DNA from: Globomyces pollinis-pini
Lineage: Eukaryota > Chytridiomycota > Chytridiomycetes > Rhizophydiales > Globomycetaceae
NCBI GenBank assembly: GCA_025399215.1
Contig: MU621177.1
Location: 1-61,642 of the forward strand
Reading direction: 5' to 3'
DNA length: 61,642 nt
The position numbers and the translations under genes were made by a program. Below the pieces are notes generated by a model. The model ran no database searches. It was not told the origin of the DNA and was given only the letters and a program-made list of their open reading frames with translations. This document shows, piece by piece, positions 33,101 to 43,165 of the stretch. Positions within the stretch are counted from its first letter, which is position 1; each line of letters opens with the position of its first letter.

Positions 33101-36100
33101 TGGTAGCAATAATCAATGCTTCCGCCCAAAGATTGGTATTGACGGCCACTGTACATGCACTTTCTCTTGACCCTTGCATGAGCAAATTTCGAATTTGATC
33201 AATAGGTGTTTTTTCCTCAATTCGATTTGATTTTAATAGTTCTAATACTTGTTGTTGAATGATCGGATTTGGTTTGCTAACTATTAGTGATATACACAAT
33301 ACCCATTAACCAAGAGTTCGGTTTCGATAATCAATCGTAAGTATTTGGCAATAAGGGTATGGTTGACAGTACTTGGATGATCATATTTGGTTATATACTC
33401 ATCCAGCTGATCCAACAACACCTTCTTTTTGATCTTGCTCGATGTAAAGAGAGGACCAGATACACCGAGAGGAGCTTTAGCATCTTGAATCACATTCTCA
33501 TATACATATTGGGATATATTCTCCACTTGCAACATACCAGGGTATACTTTCTCTACTGATGTAGGAACGCCAGAACTATTGGTTTGATACATGGTTTGCC
33601 GTTTAGGTTTCATCACCAACAACTTACCACCAAACCCAAAAATAGCAAAACAATGGCCTCGCAATCGTGGATCTTTAGGTGTAGAATCTACAACATTGGT
33701 AGCTACTACAGGTTGATGATTCGTGACAGGGGCTTGGAGATTGGAAATAGGATAGGATACAACAGGCGCAACAGATAAATTTGGAAATGCATGGTATGAT
33801 GGTGAATCTAATGACAGCATATGATCTACAGGTGCTTGAACTGGTTGGAAAACAGGCTGTGTAGGTGGTAATGGAGCATGAAGTTCAGCTTGTGGTTTTG
33901 GTTGATATTCTACTAACGCACATCCACAACGTCCACAGAAATTATTATCAAAATCATATTGTTTGCCACATTGATTACATATCTTGTATTTAGGTTCGGA
34001 TGATGATTGGAAATCATCAAGTTGATGTTGAGGATCAGTTTGATATTGATTATGATAAACTTGTGTTGATTCTGTATAATCTACTTGCGTATGTTCATTA
34101 TAATCCATTTGTGGTTGCTGCATGTCGGTTGGGACTTGTTGATTAACAAAATTAGGATCCAGTTGTCCATCCCCAATAGTATAAACAGGCTGATTGTTAT
34201 ACGGATCCACATGTTGTGCTTGATAATCTGTTATTGGGTGTTGTGATTGTACTTGTGGATCAGTATACTCTTGATTTTCATAACCCATATCGCCTTGATA
34301 CTCTTGTTGTGTATATTCAGTTTGATACTCATAAGTGTTTTCATTTCCATATTCAACACCAGTCCCGTATTGTGGTTGCTCAAAAGGTTGAACACCCGCA
34401 TCAGGTTGGTATGCTTCAGCAGGGTATTCATTTACTTGATCGAATCCAAAATCATGCTGACCATCAGCTTGTGCATCCATAGTAGCAGTTGTAGAATCAA
34501 ATGCTGAATTCTGGTTGGTTCCTACGTCCGATGGTGGTTGACTATGGTATGGTGCAGCTGCGGTGAATTGGGCTTGATTGTATGATGGTTGAGGTGGTGG
34601 TTGGTTGACAAGTTTTGGTGATGTTTGAGTAATCTTAGGTGAAGCTTGAGGGGCCAGTTTAGGAGACACGTTTGCACCAACCTTTGGTGACCCTTGAGCA
34701 ATCTTGGGTGATGCATTTGCCGACACATTGGGTAGTTTTGGTGATTCATTCACTACCTTTGGTGATTCATTCACTAACTTTGGTGATTCATTCACTAACT
34801 TTGGTGAAGTATTAACAATCTTGGGTGAAGCATTAACAATCTTGGGTGAAGCATTAACAATCTTGGGTGAAGCATTAACAATCTTGGGTGAAGCATTAAC
34901 AATCTTGGGTGAGGCATTATACCCAACCTGAGGCGAAGATTGCTTCGCTTCAGAATTCAATTGATCACCCTGTGTAGGATATGGTTGCTGATACTGAGGT
35001 TGCCATTCTAAGAATAAATACTAATAAAATGATTACCGTTTGGTTGTGAGTAAGGATGTTGGGATACATCTGGATATTGAGATTGATTCGAGAATTCTTG
35101 ATAATTAGTTTGGGTTTGGTCTTCATATGGTTGATTTTGATCACCATATGCTGGATTCTCATATTGATAGTGTTGAACTTGCCCTTGATAGTCAGCTTGA
35201 TTTTGATCTTGATATCCAAATTGGTTTTGATATGGATATTCACCTTGAACTTGATTTTGATCTTGATAATTAGTTTGGCCTTGACTTTGATAATCAACAG
35301 GATTTTGTTCTTGGTAAACTTGATTTTGTGCTTGATAATTAACTTGACTTTGATCTGGATAACTATCCTGACCTTGTTCTTGATAATTAGCCTGACTTCC
35401 ATAACCCACTTGATTTTGTTCTTGGTAGTTTTGATTTTGATAATCAACAGGATTCTGTTCTTGGTAGTTTTGATTTTGATAATCAACAGGATTTTGTTCT
35501 TGGTAACTAGTTTGATTTTGATAATCAATAGGATTTTGTTCTTGGTAGCTAGTTTGATTTTGATAATCAATAGGATTTTGTTCTTGATAATTAGCTTGAC
35601 CTTGATAATCAACAGGGTTTTGTTCTTGATAATCACCTTGACCTTGTACCGGACCTTGATAATCATGTTGACCATACTCTTGACCATATCCCTGATAATC
35701 ACCTTGGATTTGATCCTGATAATCACCATACACTTGGCCTGCGTCCGGTTGCTGGTAACCCTCTGCATACGCGATTTGATCATTGTACTGGTGTTGAGTT
35801 TCATATCCCTGTTGATGATCCTGATATTGATATACTGAACCACCAATCGGATGCGGTTCTACTTTGGCATTCACGGACTCCACAAACAGGTGTTGATCAC
35901 CATATGGTAATTCTTGGCCAATACTTTGGTTGTCTGTTTGAATTTGTTGCGTTAACTCATTTGTATTGGGAACTTGACCAATCTGATTAGCCCCGCCATA
36001 TTCACCAACTCCATTTACATGTTGTGTATAGTTACTATTTTCATTGTGAGATGGTAAATTATGCTCGAGATGCGCTTGAACCATTCCATTAGGCGCATTT

Positions 36101-38018
36101 GAATGGTGCTGGAACAGAGGGGATTGTTCAGGAAAGATGGGGTTGGCAGATTGACGCTCTGATTGGATGTGTGGTTGAGTATGGGTGTGGTGGAAGTCAG
36201 GTGCACTTGTGAGGATCAGTGGTTGATCGTGAAGTTGTATTGGGGACGTTTTTTGGTTTGGTGATGTTGTTTTTTGATTTGGGGATCCAGGGTTTTGTTG
36301 CTGTGGTGGAGCTGACATTGTTGGTATCTTTTCCATTGGTGATACGAAATTCTGAGTCGTGGAGAAACCCTATTACTTTACAGTCTGTTTTGGAGATGAC
36401 ATTGGCAAAGTCTTCTGTGGTGATACAACAGTCTGTTTCGGAGATGGAATTGGCAAAGTCTTCTGTGGTGATACAGTAGTCTGTTTTGGAGATTGCATTG
36501 ACAAAACCTTTTCCTTTGGTGATACAACCGCTCGTTTCGGAGATGGAATTGGCAAAGCCTTTTCATTTGGCGATACAACAGTCTGTTTCGGAGATGGAAT
36601 TGGCAAAGCCTTTTCTTTTGGAGATACAACAGTTTGTTTTGGAGTTGGTATGAACAAAACCTTTTCCTTTGGAGATAAAACGGTCTGTTTCGGGGGTGAG
36701 ATTGGCAACACCTTCGGTGACGATCCAACTACGTTTGAATAGCCAACCCCTACAATGAATGTACAAAAACAATATACCTTGATCAACAACTCCTGTATTG
36801 TTCATTACATTTGGCATGTTTGTATTGTCTAAACCTGGTATTTGACCAAACGTACTATTGAATTCGTTCGAGTCGGTGTCTAAAGATGAGTTTATGAAAT
36901 TTACATGTGGGATGTTCAGTTGGAAAGAGGATTTTTTGGAGTGGGTTCGTTGGTAAGTGGGTATTGTTGATAATTTGGTTAATATTGGGGTTATTCTGTG
37001 ATTGATTTGAAAGTTTGGGTGATGTTGACTGTTTGTTTTGGGGGCTTTTTGGAATTGGTGGTGGTTGTGTTGACGCTTGGATCGGTAGTGAATGCTGCAG
37101 AGCGGGACTTTTGGGGAATGGTGGTTGTATAGGACTTTTTGAGGTATTTGGCAGTTTGTTCAATCCTTGAGGTTGATTGGCAAATGGTTGCTGGTTGCTC
37201 AAAACAGGACTCTTTGAAAATGGTGGTTGTACAGGACTTTTTGAAGCATTTGGTTGGTTCTTTGTTTGTACAGGACTTTTAGGAGGAATTGACTGGGTGT
37301 TTTGAATTTGATTTTTTGGAAATGCAGACTGTGTAGGACTTGAAGATTGTACAGGACTTTTTTGTTTATTTGAAAGGGAAACAGAGGGTTGATTTGCAAG
37401 AGGAATAGTGGGTTGGTTAGTTGATCCTGGAACTTTATTGATAAATGCAGGTTGGGTGTTTGCTTGTTGTTTTGATAAAGCACTATTTGATATTGGACTT
37501 TGATTGGTATAACCAACAGGATTGCTTATAGGACTTTGGTTTGAGGTGGGTCTATTTGATACAGGACTGTGATTTGAGGTAGGTCTATTTGATGTAGGAC
37601 TGTGATTTGAGGTAGGTTTACTTGATACAGGACTTTGATTAGTTTTGTTAGTTGCAGATTGAATTGAATTTGATAAGTTGCTATTATTACTATTTTTAGT
37701 ATGAGATGAATTTTGGTTGAATTCAGGGTCATTCCAATCCAGGTCATCAGCAATATCCCATCCAATGAGATCCGAGTCTAGTTGATTTGGTATACTACTC
37801 TTTGTATTACTATTAGTAGTAGTATTATTATTAGATAATAAATTTGAACGAGATAATTTCTTCCTTGGAGGGATACCAGCGAATTTGAATTTTAAATCTA
37901 AGAAAGAATTTAAATAATGACAAGTTACCTAAAGGAAGTTAAATAGGTATATGATTACCTAAAGAATGATTAGTTCGAGGTTATTACCTAAAGAATGTTA
38001 AATAAGTAAATTACCCAT
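30178..38018 (-). CDS. SEC16: SEC16, COPII/ER-exit-site scaffold
   Basis: Sec16 organises ER exit sites and binds the COPII coat. This minus-strand gene spans about 7.8 kb. The first codons are ATG G (38018-38015), then a four-unit intron array, then DLKFKFAGIPPRKKLSRS. A very long low-complexity region follows (Ser/Pro/Asn/Gln/Tyr, with several tandem repeats listed separately). About 34.0 kb carries a zinc-ribbon-like motif, CNQCGKQYDFDNNFCGRCGC. The central conserved domain is around GHCFAIFGFGGKLLVMKPKR and KAPLGVSGPLFTSSKIKKKV; the ACE1-type helical domain includes RNLLMQGSRESACTVAVNTN, FQAYKLWYVGYLADLGLVEQ and SPYIHKMFGDRLKELSDRL. The C-terminal peptide, LPSGSSFYFDEKTKKWVNK, is diagnostic. 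Introns are about 25-35 nt. Details of the splice sites in 36.3-37.2 kb and 32.7-33.3 kb are approximate. A WFG-type motif (SWFGKIGG) lies near 32.3 kb. Confidence 0.88.
30480..30665 (-). repeat. SEC16 PSPSR...SGFQ tandem repeat
   Basis: About five imperfect copies of a 16-17-residue unit (PPSPSRIASSASGFQ-type) near the C-terminus of SEC16; coding, in phase with codons. Confidence 0.75.
34735..34920 (-). repeat. SEC16 21-bp repeat encoding NASPKIV / NESPKLV
   Basis: Eight or nine head-to-tail 21-bp units. Five consecutive ones (34810-34918) are nearly identical at DNA level and encode NASPKIV; the neighbours encode NESPKLV and NTSPKLV. The sharp identity of the central units points to recent expansion. 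Confidence 0.85.
35240..35660 (-). repeat. SEC16 YQEQNPVDYQNQ repeat
   Basis: Roughly ten imperfect copies of a Tyr/Gln/Asn/Asp unit (YQEQNPVDYQNQ) with DNA period mostly 36-48 bp; the most similar copies are at 35430-35600. Confidence 0.8.
36376..36700 (-). repeat. SEC16 SPKQTVVSPKEKALPIP repeat
   Basis: About seven copies of a 48-51-bp unit encoding SPKQTVVSP(K/Q)(E)KALPIP. It alternates two Ser-Pro-Lys sites per unit, i.e. a potential array of proline-directed phosphorylation sites. Confidence 0.8.
37520..37640 (-). repeat. SEC16 TSNHSPVSNRP repeat
   Basis: Three to four copies of a 33-36-bp unit encoding (P)TSNHSPTSNRP-type Ser/Asn/Pro peptides near the N-terminus of SEC16. Confidence 0.7.
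37898..38014 (-). other. Four-unit intron array directly after the SEC16 start codon
   Basis: In transcript order the units are 38014-37988 (27 nt), 37987-37959 (29), 37958-37929 (30) and 37928-37898 (31). All begin GTAA and end TTAG, and they abut as AG|GT with nothing between. The first three share a similar 3' half (TTTAACATTCTTTAG, CTAATCATTCTTTAG, TTTAACTTCCTTTAG), as expected from tandem duplication. Removing the whole block joins ATGG to ATTTAAAATTC (M-D-L-K-F). The array starts one base after the start codon. Confidence 0.82.
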
Positions 38019-38359
38019 GGTATTGGATTGGTGTGAAAAATGAAAAAATAAAGACACGTATGTATAACTACTTGGTATACTAATATTGCAGTATAACTAC
38101 TATTAATTACTACTACTACTTGTATTCATTTATTACTATTACTACTAACATATACTACCAATTAGTTACTACTAGACTACTACTAGACTACTACTAATTA
38201 CTACTAGTTACTACGAGTAACTACTAGTTACTACTACTAGTTACTACTAGTAATTACTAAGTTAGTGGTTGTTTTTTTGTTTTACTGATTTGAATCCAGA
38301 TTTGGTATTGAGGTGGCATTTCATCATTTAAATTTTTTAATTTAATTTTTTATCAAAAA
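38019..38359. other. Divergent promoter region SEC16 / E2
   Basis: 340 bp between two divergent starts, dominated by the TACTA-rich simple repeat (38090-38262). It must contain both promoters. Confidence 0.6.
38090..38262. repeat. TACTAGT-type simple repeat
   Basis: Imperfect array of ACTACTAGTTACT/TAATTACTA words, with several palindromic ACTAGT hexamers. It occupies most of the shared SEC16-E2 intergenic space. Confidence 0.8.
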
Positions 38360-40483
38360 ATGATCCTTCAAAGATTAAGATTTTCAAACAGATTAGCTAA
38401 TTACTCTCGTCGATTCTTATACTCTACTAATGGTAACGGAAATATATACAATTAAAAATTATAGCTTATCCTCCTCATACTTTAATCAAAATGCCAGCTT
38501 TATCTCCTACTATGTTACAAGGTATTCTTTATATTAAAATAATAATAAAAAAAGGTAATATCGGTACTTGGCACAAATCTATCGGTGATGAATTAACTCC
38601 CGGTGATGTATTGGTAGAAATTGAAACTGATAAAGCTCAAATGGATATGGAATGTCAAGATGAAGGTTTCTTGGCTAAAGTTTTCATTCAAAGTGGGGCT
38701 AAAGATGTCGCTGTAAACACCGTAATTCTATCATCATATCTAACTCAATCTTTAGCCTATCTGTGTATTGGTAGATGATAAGGCTGATATCGCTGCTTTC
38801 GATAACTTTACCCCTCCTTCCACTGATGCCCCTGCAGCTGCTCCAGCACCTGAATCTACTTCCTCTGCTCCTGCTCCTGCTACCACTACTTCCACTCCTG
38901 CTCCACAAACTCAATCTACTGGTATGTTCCCTTTCCTCTTATTAAAGCTGCACGAATCTTCGCTTCTCCTCTTGCAAAGTCTTTGGCTGCTCAGAATGGC
39001 ATTGATTTAGGTGCCATTTCTGGTTCTGGACCTGGTGGTCGCGTCGTTAAAAATGATGTCCTTAACTTTAAACGTATGTCATTCTCTTACTTTCTTGATA
39101 TCATTCTAATCACTTTCTTAACATTATCTCAATCTCACAAGCACTTGATCGTTTTTGTATATTTCCAGGATGCTAAAGGCACTGAAAGTGTTTATCTAGC
39201 CAATGACCGTGAAATATACTCTGACAAGACCAAAGAGCAACCGTTGTTAACCTGGATGACTTTTTCTATAGTTGACCTAGTTTTCCAAATACCATTAGAT
39301 TTTTTGTCTTTTTCACATACTCTTCTAATATCGACAAAACTAACTCTTAACTAGCCGCCTCATCTGCATTCACCCCATCAGCACCAGCACCACCAACTGC
39401 CACCGCCAACTTTGTCGACATCCCACTCACCAATATTAGAAAAGTCATTGCCTCTCGATTGGCAGAGTCTAAATCTACCATTCCACATTACTACATGACC
39501 CAGGAAATCGATGTATCTAAAGTTTTAAAGTATGTTTTTTTACATATCCACCTTCACTACTTTCATTCTTGATGATAAACTAATCCGAACATACAAATAA
39601 TGTTATTTTATCACAAAAAAACTAAAAATCATGTGTACATATTATCACTTACAACTATTATTTTTCGGATGTTATTATTTTCAAAAATACTCTGATATTT
39701 TAATTTTTGATACTTTTCATCTCATTTTTAATGTATTTGATTTTTAATTATATTTCATTCCTATGTAAAATTTCAAGTTTATCTTTACCATTGGTACCAA
39801 CAATTACCGAAACACTTTTGTTCACCTATTAATTTGACAATTACTAACATTATTAGACTTCGAGAATCACTAAACAAAGAATCCAATGGAAAATACAAAC
39901 TATCCATCAACGATTTCGTCATCAAAGCATCCAGTTTATCTCTCCTAGACATCCCAGCCCTAAACAGTTCCTTCCAAGGTTCATTCATTCGGGAGTAATC
40001 CTTTTAAATCTAACAACAGATACAAGAACGCCGACATCTGTGTCGCCGTAGCAACTGATACTGGCCTCCTCACCCCTATCGTAACCGCCGCCGAAACTAA
40101 AGGTCTATCCACCATCTCCAACACTGTCAAAACTCTTGCCGAACGTGGCCGAGCTGGTAAACTTCAACCCCATGAATACCAGGTAATCACTCATTACTTT
40201 AACTAAAACTCAGGGTGGAACCTTTACCATCTCCAACCTGGGCATGTATGGCATCTCACACTTTACAGCTATCATCAACCCTCCACATGCAGCCATCTTA
40301 GCCGTTGGTGGTGTCACTGATAAACTTGTATTGGACAGTAGCAATGCTCAAGGTTTCCGAGCCACCAAAGTGATGAATGTCACCCTCAGTCCGGATCATC
40401 GTGTAGTTGATGGTGCTGTGGCCGCTGAATGGTTGAACAAATTTAAATCGTATCTTGAGAATCCACTCACCATGTTGCTCTAA
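38360..40483 (+). CDS. Pyruvate dehydrogenase complex E2 (dihydrolipoamide acetyltransferase)
   Basis: E2 is the core of the mitochondrial pyruvate dehydrogenase complex. The presequence [20 protein letters not shown] is followed by one lipoyl domain (MPALSPTM...[12 protein letters not shown], lipoyl-Lys in DKA; then [12 protein letters not shown]). An Ala/Pro/Thr linker ([16 protein letters not shown]) leads to the E3-binding domain ([34 protein letters not shown]), a second Ala/Pro linker, and the catalytic domain ([60 protein letters not shown] with the active-site His). Introns: 32-nt after STN, 33-nt inside the lipoyl domain, 25-35-nt ones elsewhere, and one unusually long intron (about 39532-39857) inside the catalytic domain. 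Stop 40481-40483. Confidence 0.93.
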
Positions 40484-40619
40484 TACATTTACATTCAAAA
40501 ACACTTGAAAATACTTAAGCAGTTTAAGATAGCAATTAGTGTCTAGTCATCTTTACTTTTCAATGAATCAACAACGAATCAATGTCATTGAATGAGTCTA
40601 TAATTCTTTACTTTTTGTG

Positions 40620-41482
40620 ATGAATCCAAACAATCGACCACCAAATCAACCCTTCACCACCAACGATCTACTCTCCAACCCAGCACTCTTGCAAGCATAC
40701 CTTGCTGCATACTCCAACCTGCAAAACTCCAATAACCCATCCCAATACCAAACAACAAATTCAAACATCCAAATCCCTAAAAACACACCTATCCAAACAG
40801 TACCTCTAAACTATTCCACTCCCAATCTACAACAGTCGATGCTCACCCCACTGCAACTCCATCAACTCCAATCTTACCAATCAACCCTCAACAACATCAA
40901 TCACATTCCCAAACGTATTTTATTTATACTCATCATAGATGACCTTGGCACTGGGTACAATCAAATGTTGGCATCTACCATTGCAACATATACCAATCAA
41001 TTCCGACCCCGTAACAATCGACCACTTTCCATTCCAGGTACCCAACAATCCATTGATGATCAGTACTTGAACGTACCCGACGTACCCCCGATGATATCGA
41101 ACATCACAAAATAATCAAAACTAGGTTATCAACCCTCAACTAACCTTAGAATTGGTAAATCAATTGAAATGGATTCCAATAAAATCTTTCAACCAAATAC
41201 AACTTCATTTACTGATACCCAAGATGTCATTTCAAGATTACTTGCATACCATCTTGTACAATTACAACCTATAACTATACCTACACCAGGTAACCACCTT
41301 TCAACTCATATCCAGATACGGATATCACGTCGATCGTCACACAGAGTCGAGGTGTTATTACACAATGTGATGGATTGTTTGAATTGGAGGAGAAGGTATG
41401 TGAAATGAGGTTGATTGTAGATTCAAATGGGGATTTGTTCAAAGTTTGCAATGATGATTGCTACAGCTGGTCATGGTACTAA
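40620..41482 (+). CDS. Putative GLTSCR1 (BICRA)-domain protein
   Basis: An Asn/Gln/Pro/Ser-rich N-terminus (MNPNNRPPNQPFTTNDLLSN...) is joined by a 24-nt intron (near 40917) to HDLGTGYNQMLASTIATYTN. Later comes NTTSFTDTQDVISRLLAYHL followed by VQLQPI. This resembles the opening of the GLTSCR1 domain of BICRA/BICRAL (family form PFxSxEDALxRLLPYHV), a subunit of non-canonical SWI/SNF complexes. After another intron (41289-41314) the sequence is helical (DITSIVTQSRGVITQCDGLF, ELEEKVCEMRLIVDSNGDLF) and ends YSWSWY. Similarity is limited to the short motif, so the call is tentative. At least one further splice between 41035 and 41175 is not resolved. Confidence 0.5.
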
Positions 41483-41749
41483 TATGTAATCAACGTATAA
41501 TAAAAAAAAAGGTATTCTATTTTATTTATTTATTGTTGGTATTATGTAGATGCGTTTGATTTTATGTATATTTGTGGTATGGAAATGGTTTTGATTTAGA
41601 TTTACAACAATACGATGGAATTCGCGTGTCACCATCAATCAAACACGGATTTTGACAACTTCAACTGTCAATTGTCACAAAACAACTTTTAAAAACAATC
41701 GATATACTTTCCATTTCCAGTGTTTGATATCAACAAAAACAACTAGGGA
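41483..41749. other. Intergenic spacer
   Basis: AT-rich spacer of about 270 bp; nothing recognised. Confidence 0.4.
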
Positions 41750-42438
41750 ATGAAAATCAAGATGATCAAGAAAGATAAAAGAATTTCCAATATGCCACTA
41801 TGGTAAAATGAATGGTATCATTGATTAATGTTTATAGTCAAGTTAGTGAAAGTTTACAACATATTGTTGGTATAGTACCAATACCAAGAGTAACCAACAA
41901 CATAAATTTAATTACATAGACACAAATTACCAAAAAAATATGGGATTATATAAAATACAAATCATTACAAGATCCAATTGATAAACGATATATTCTATGT
42001 GATTCTATCATGGAACGTGTTTTTAAAACCAAACGATTATTTATGATGGATATAGCAAAAATATTAACAAAACATTTAATTCCAATTCCAAAATCAATTG
42101 AAATTTCCAAACCTTATCATCATGGATTCAATAAATTATATACATTATCAAAACCTTTACAACAATTATTAAAAGAAAAGTATCTATCTAGACCACAAGT
42201 TATTAAACAATTATGGATTTATATTAAAGAAAATACTTTACAAGATTCAAGAAATATGCAATATATCTTGAATGATATGAAAATGAAACAAATTTTTAAC
42301 GTATCAAAAATGTCCATGTTTGAAATGAATCAACTAATTGGAGATCATTTATTACCATATCACAAATCCATTCATTCAACACCAATCCATCTTGATCATC
42401 AAAAATTGGATTTAACCAAACAAAATCTCAAAACATAA
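41750..42438 (+). CDS. Tandem SWIB/MDM2-domain protein
   Basis: Two SWIB domains lie in a row. After two introns of about 30-34 nt (near 41813 and 41891) the first reads VSESLQHIVGIVPIPRTQIT, KKIWDYIKYKSLQD, KRYILCDSIMERVFKTKRLF. The second reads FNKLYTLSKPLQQLLKEKYL, RPQVIKQLWIYIKENTLQD, YILNDMKMKQIFNVSKMSMF. Both keep the family's IW-YIK--LQD and (I)LCD/LND-x-M-x-x-(V/I)F cores. SWIB domains occur in SWI/SNF subunits (Rsc6/BAF60), in DEK-C/SWIB histone-binding proteins and in chlamydial/plant nuclear proteins; two without a DEK-C part is unusual. The frame stops at TAA (42436-42438), but continues open in the same frame afterwards (next entry). It follows the putative GLTSCR1-domain gene on the same strand, so two possible chromatin-remodelling subunits are neighbours. 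Confidence 0.8.
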
Positions 42439-42696
42439 GCAAAAGAATATAAAACAATTTTAATCAATCAAAATTATTGTAAAGGATATCATTCATCCTT
42501 GAAAGAGTATGATGAACAATTAAATGGATTCAATTGGATGTGGTGTGATTATTGTCTTTACTTTGGATTTTGTCAATCTTGTTTTCATCAATTTAGTGAT
42601 ATCATGAAAAAACATGAAATGAATTGTAAAAAATTTCAAAAATTAATTAAAAATGAATTTCATTTGGTTCATTATGGTGATATGATTTCACCGTGA
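42439..42696 (+). other. In-frame open extension after SWIB stop, Cys/His-rich
   Basis: 86 codons directly after the TAA of the SWIB gene, in the same frame, without a good start codon (first in-frame ATG is in NWMWCD). The reading contains a zinc-finger-like pattern (WCDYCLYFGFCQSCFHQF...HEMNC: C-x2-C-x5-C-x2-C-x-H). No donor/acceptor pair that would skip the TAA is visible. It is either stop-codon readthrough, a recent nonsense mutation in a longer protein, a sequencing error, or part of a separate small gene. Confidence 0.5.
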
Positions 42697-43165
42697 ATTT
42701 CTTTTTTTTTGGATCGTGTCTAATCATTTTTAGATCGTGGACTAGTCGAAATTTAAACTAATAAACATGTTTTTCAATCCCAATCGATCAGTCTTTGATT
42801 GTACATAGTCAACATATTGTCTTTGTTGTATAAATCGAAGGTAAACAACTACTGTATCAATTTTACCCATTTTTTTGTGAATTTTGAAACACTTTAAATA
42901 AACCGAGATGGTGAAAAATATCAATTACAGACGGATCAAACATCGTGGTAGTGAAGTCATCAAAGTATATAAACTGGTTGCAAGCATACTACCAGTTCCA
43001 TTGGTCTTGAACAACTCACAATTCTTTGATTCATTTATATTAATAATAAACCGAATTTGGATTTTTGGGTTTGTATAGACACAGTACAAAAACATGTATT
43101 TATGAATAGTAATCCAATCCAAGTCCAGCCCGAAAAAAAACTTTTACAATTTTTTATAAAGAATC
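42697..43165. other. Intergenic, with a possible 56-residue ORF
   Basis: A short open frame at 42909-43079 (+) begins MVKNINYRRIKHRGSEVIKV and has a hydrophobic second half (VASILPVPLVL, FILIINRIWIFGFV). It has no homologue I recognise and no splice support, so I leave it as a possibility only. Confidence 0.3.

Noticed and set aside
35056..35838. 260-codon plus-strand frame (Leu/Ile-rich) and a 293-codon minus-strand alternative frame
   Set aside because: Both are shadows of the repetitive Gln/Tyr/Asn-rich SEC16 coding sequence; composition is dictated by the repeat.
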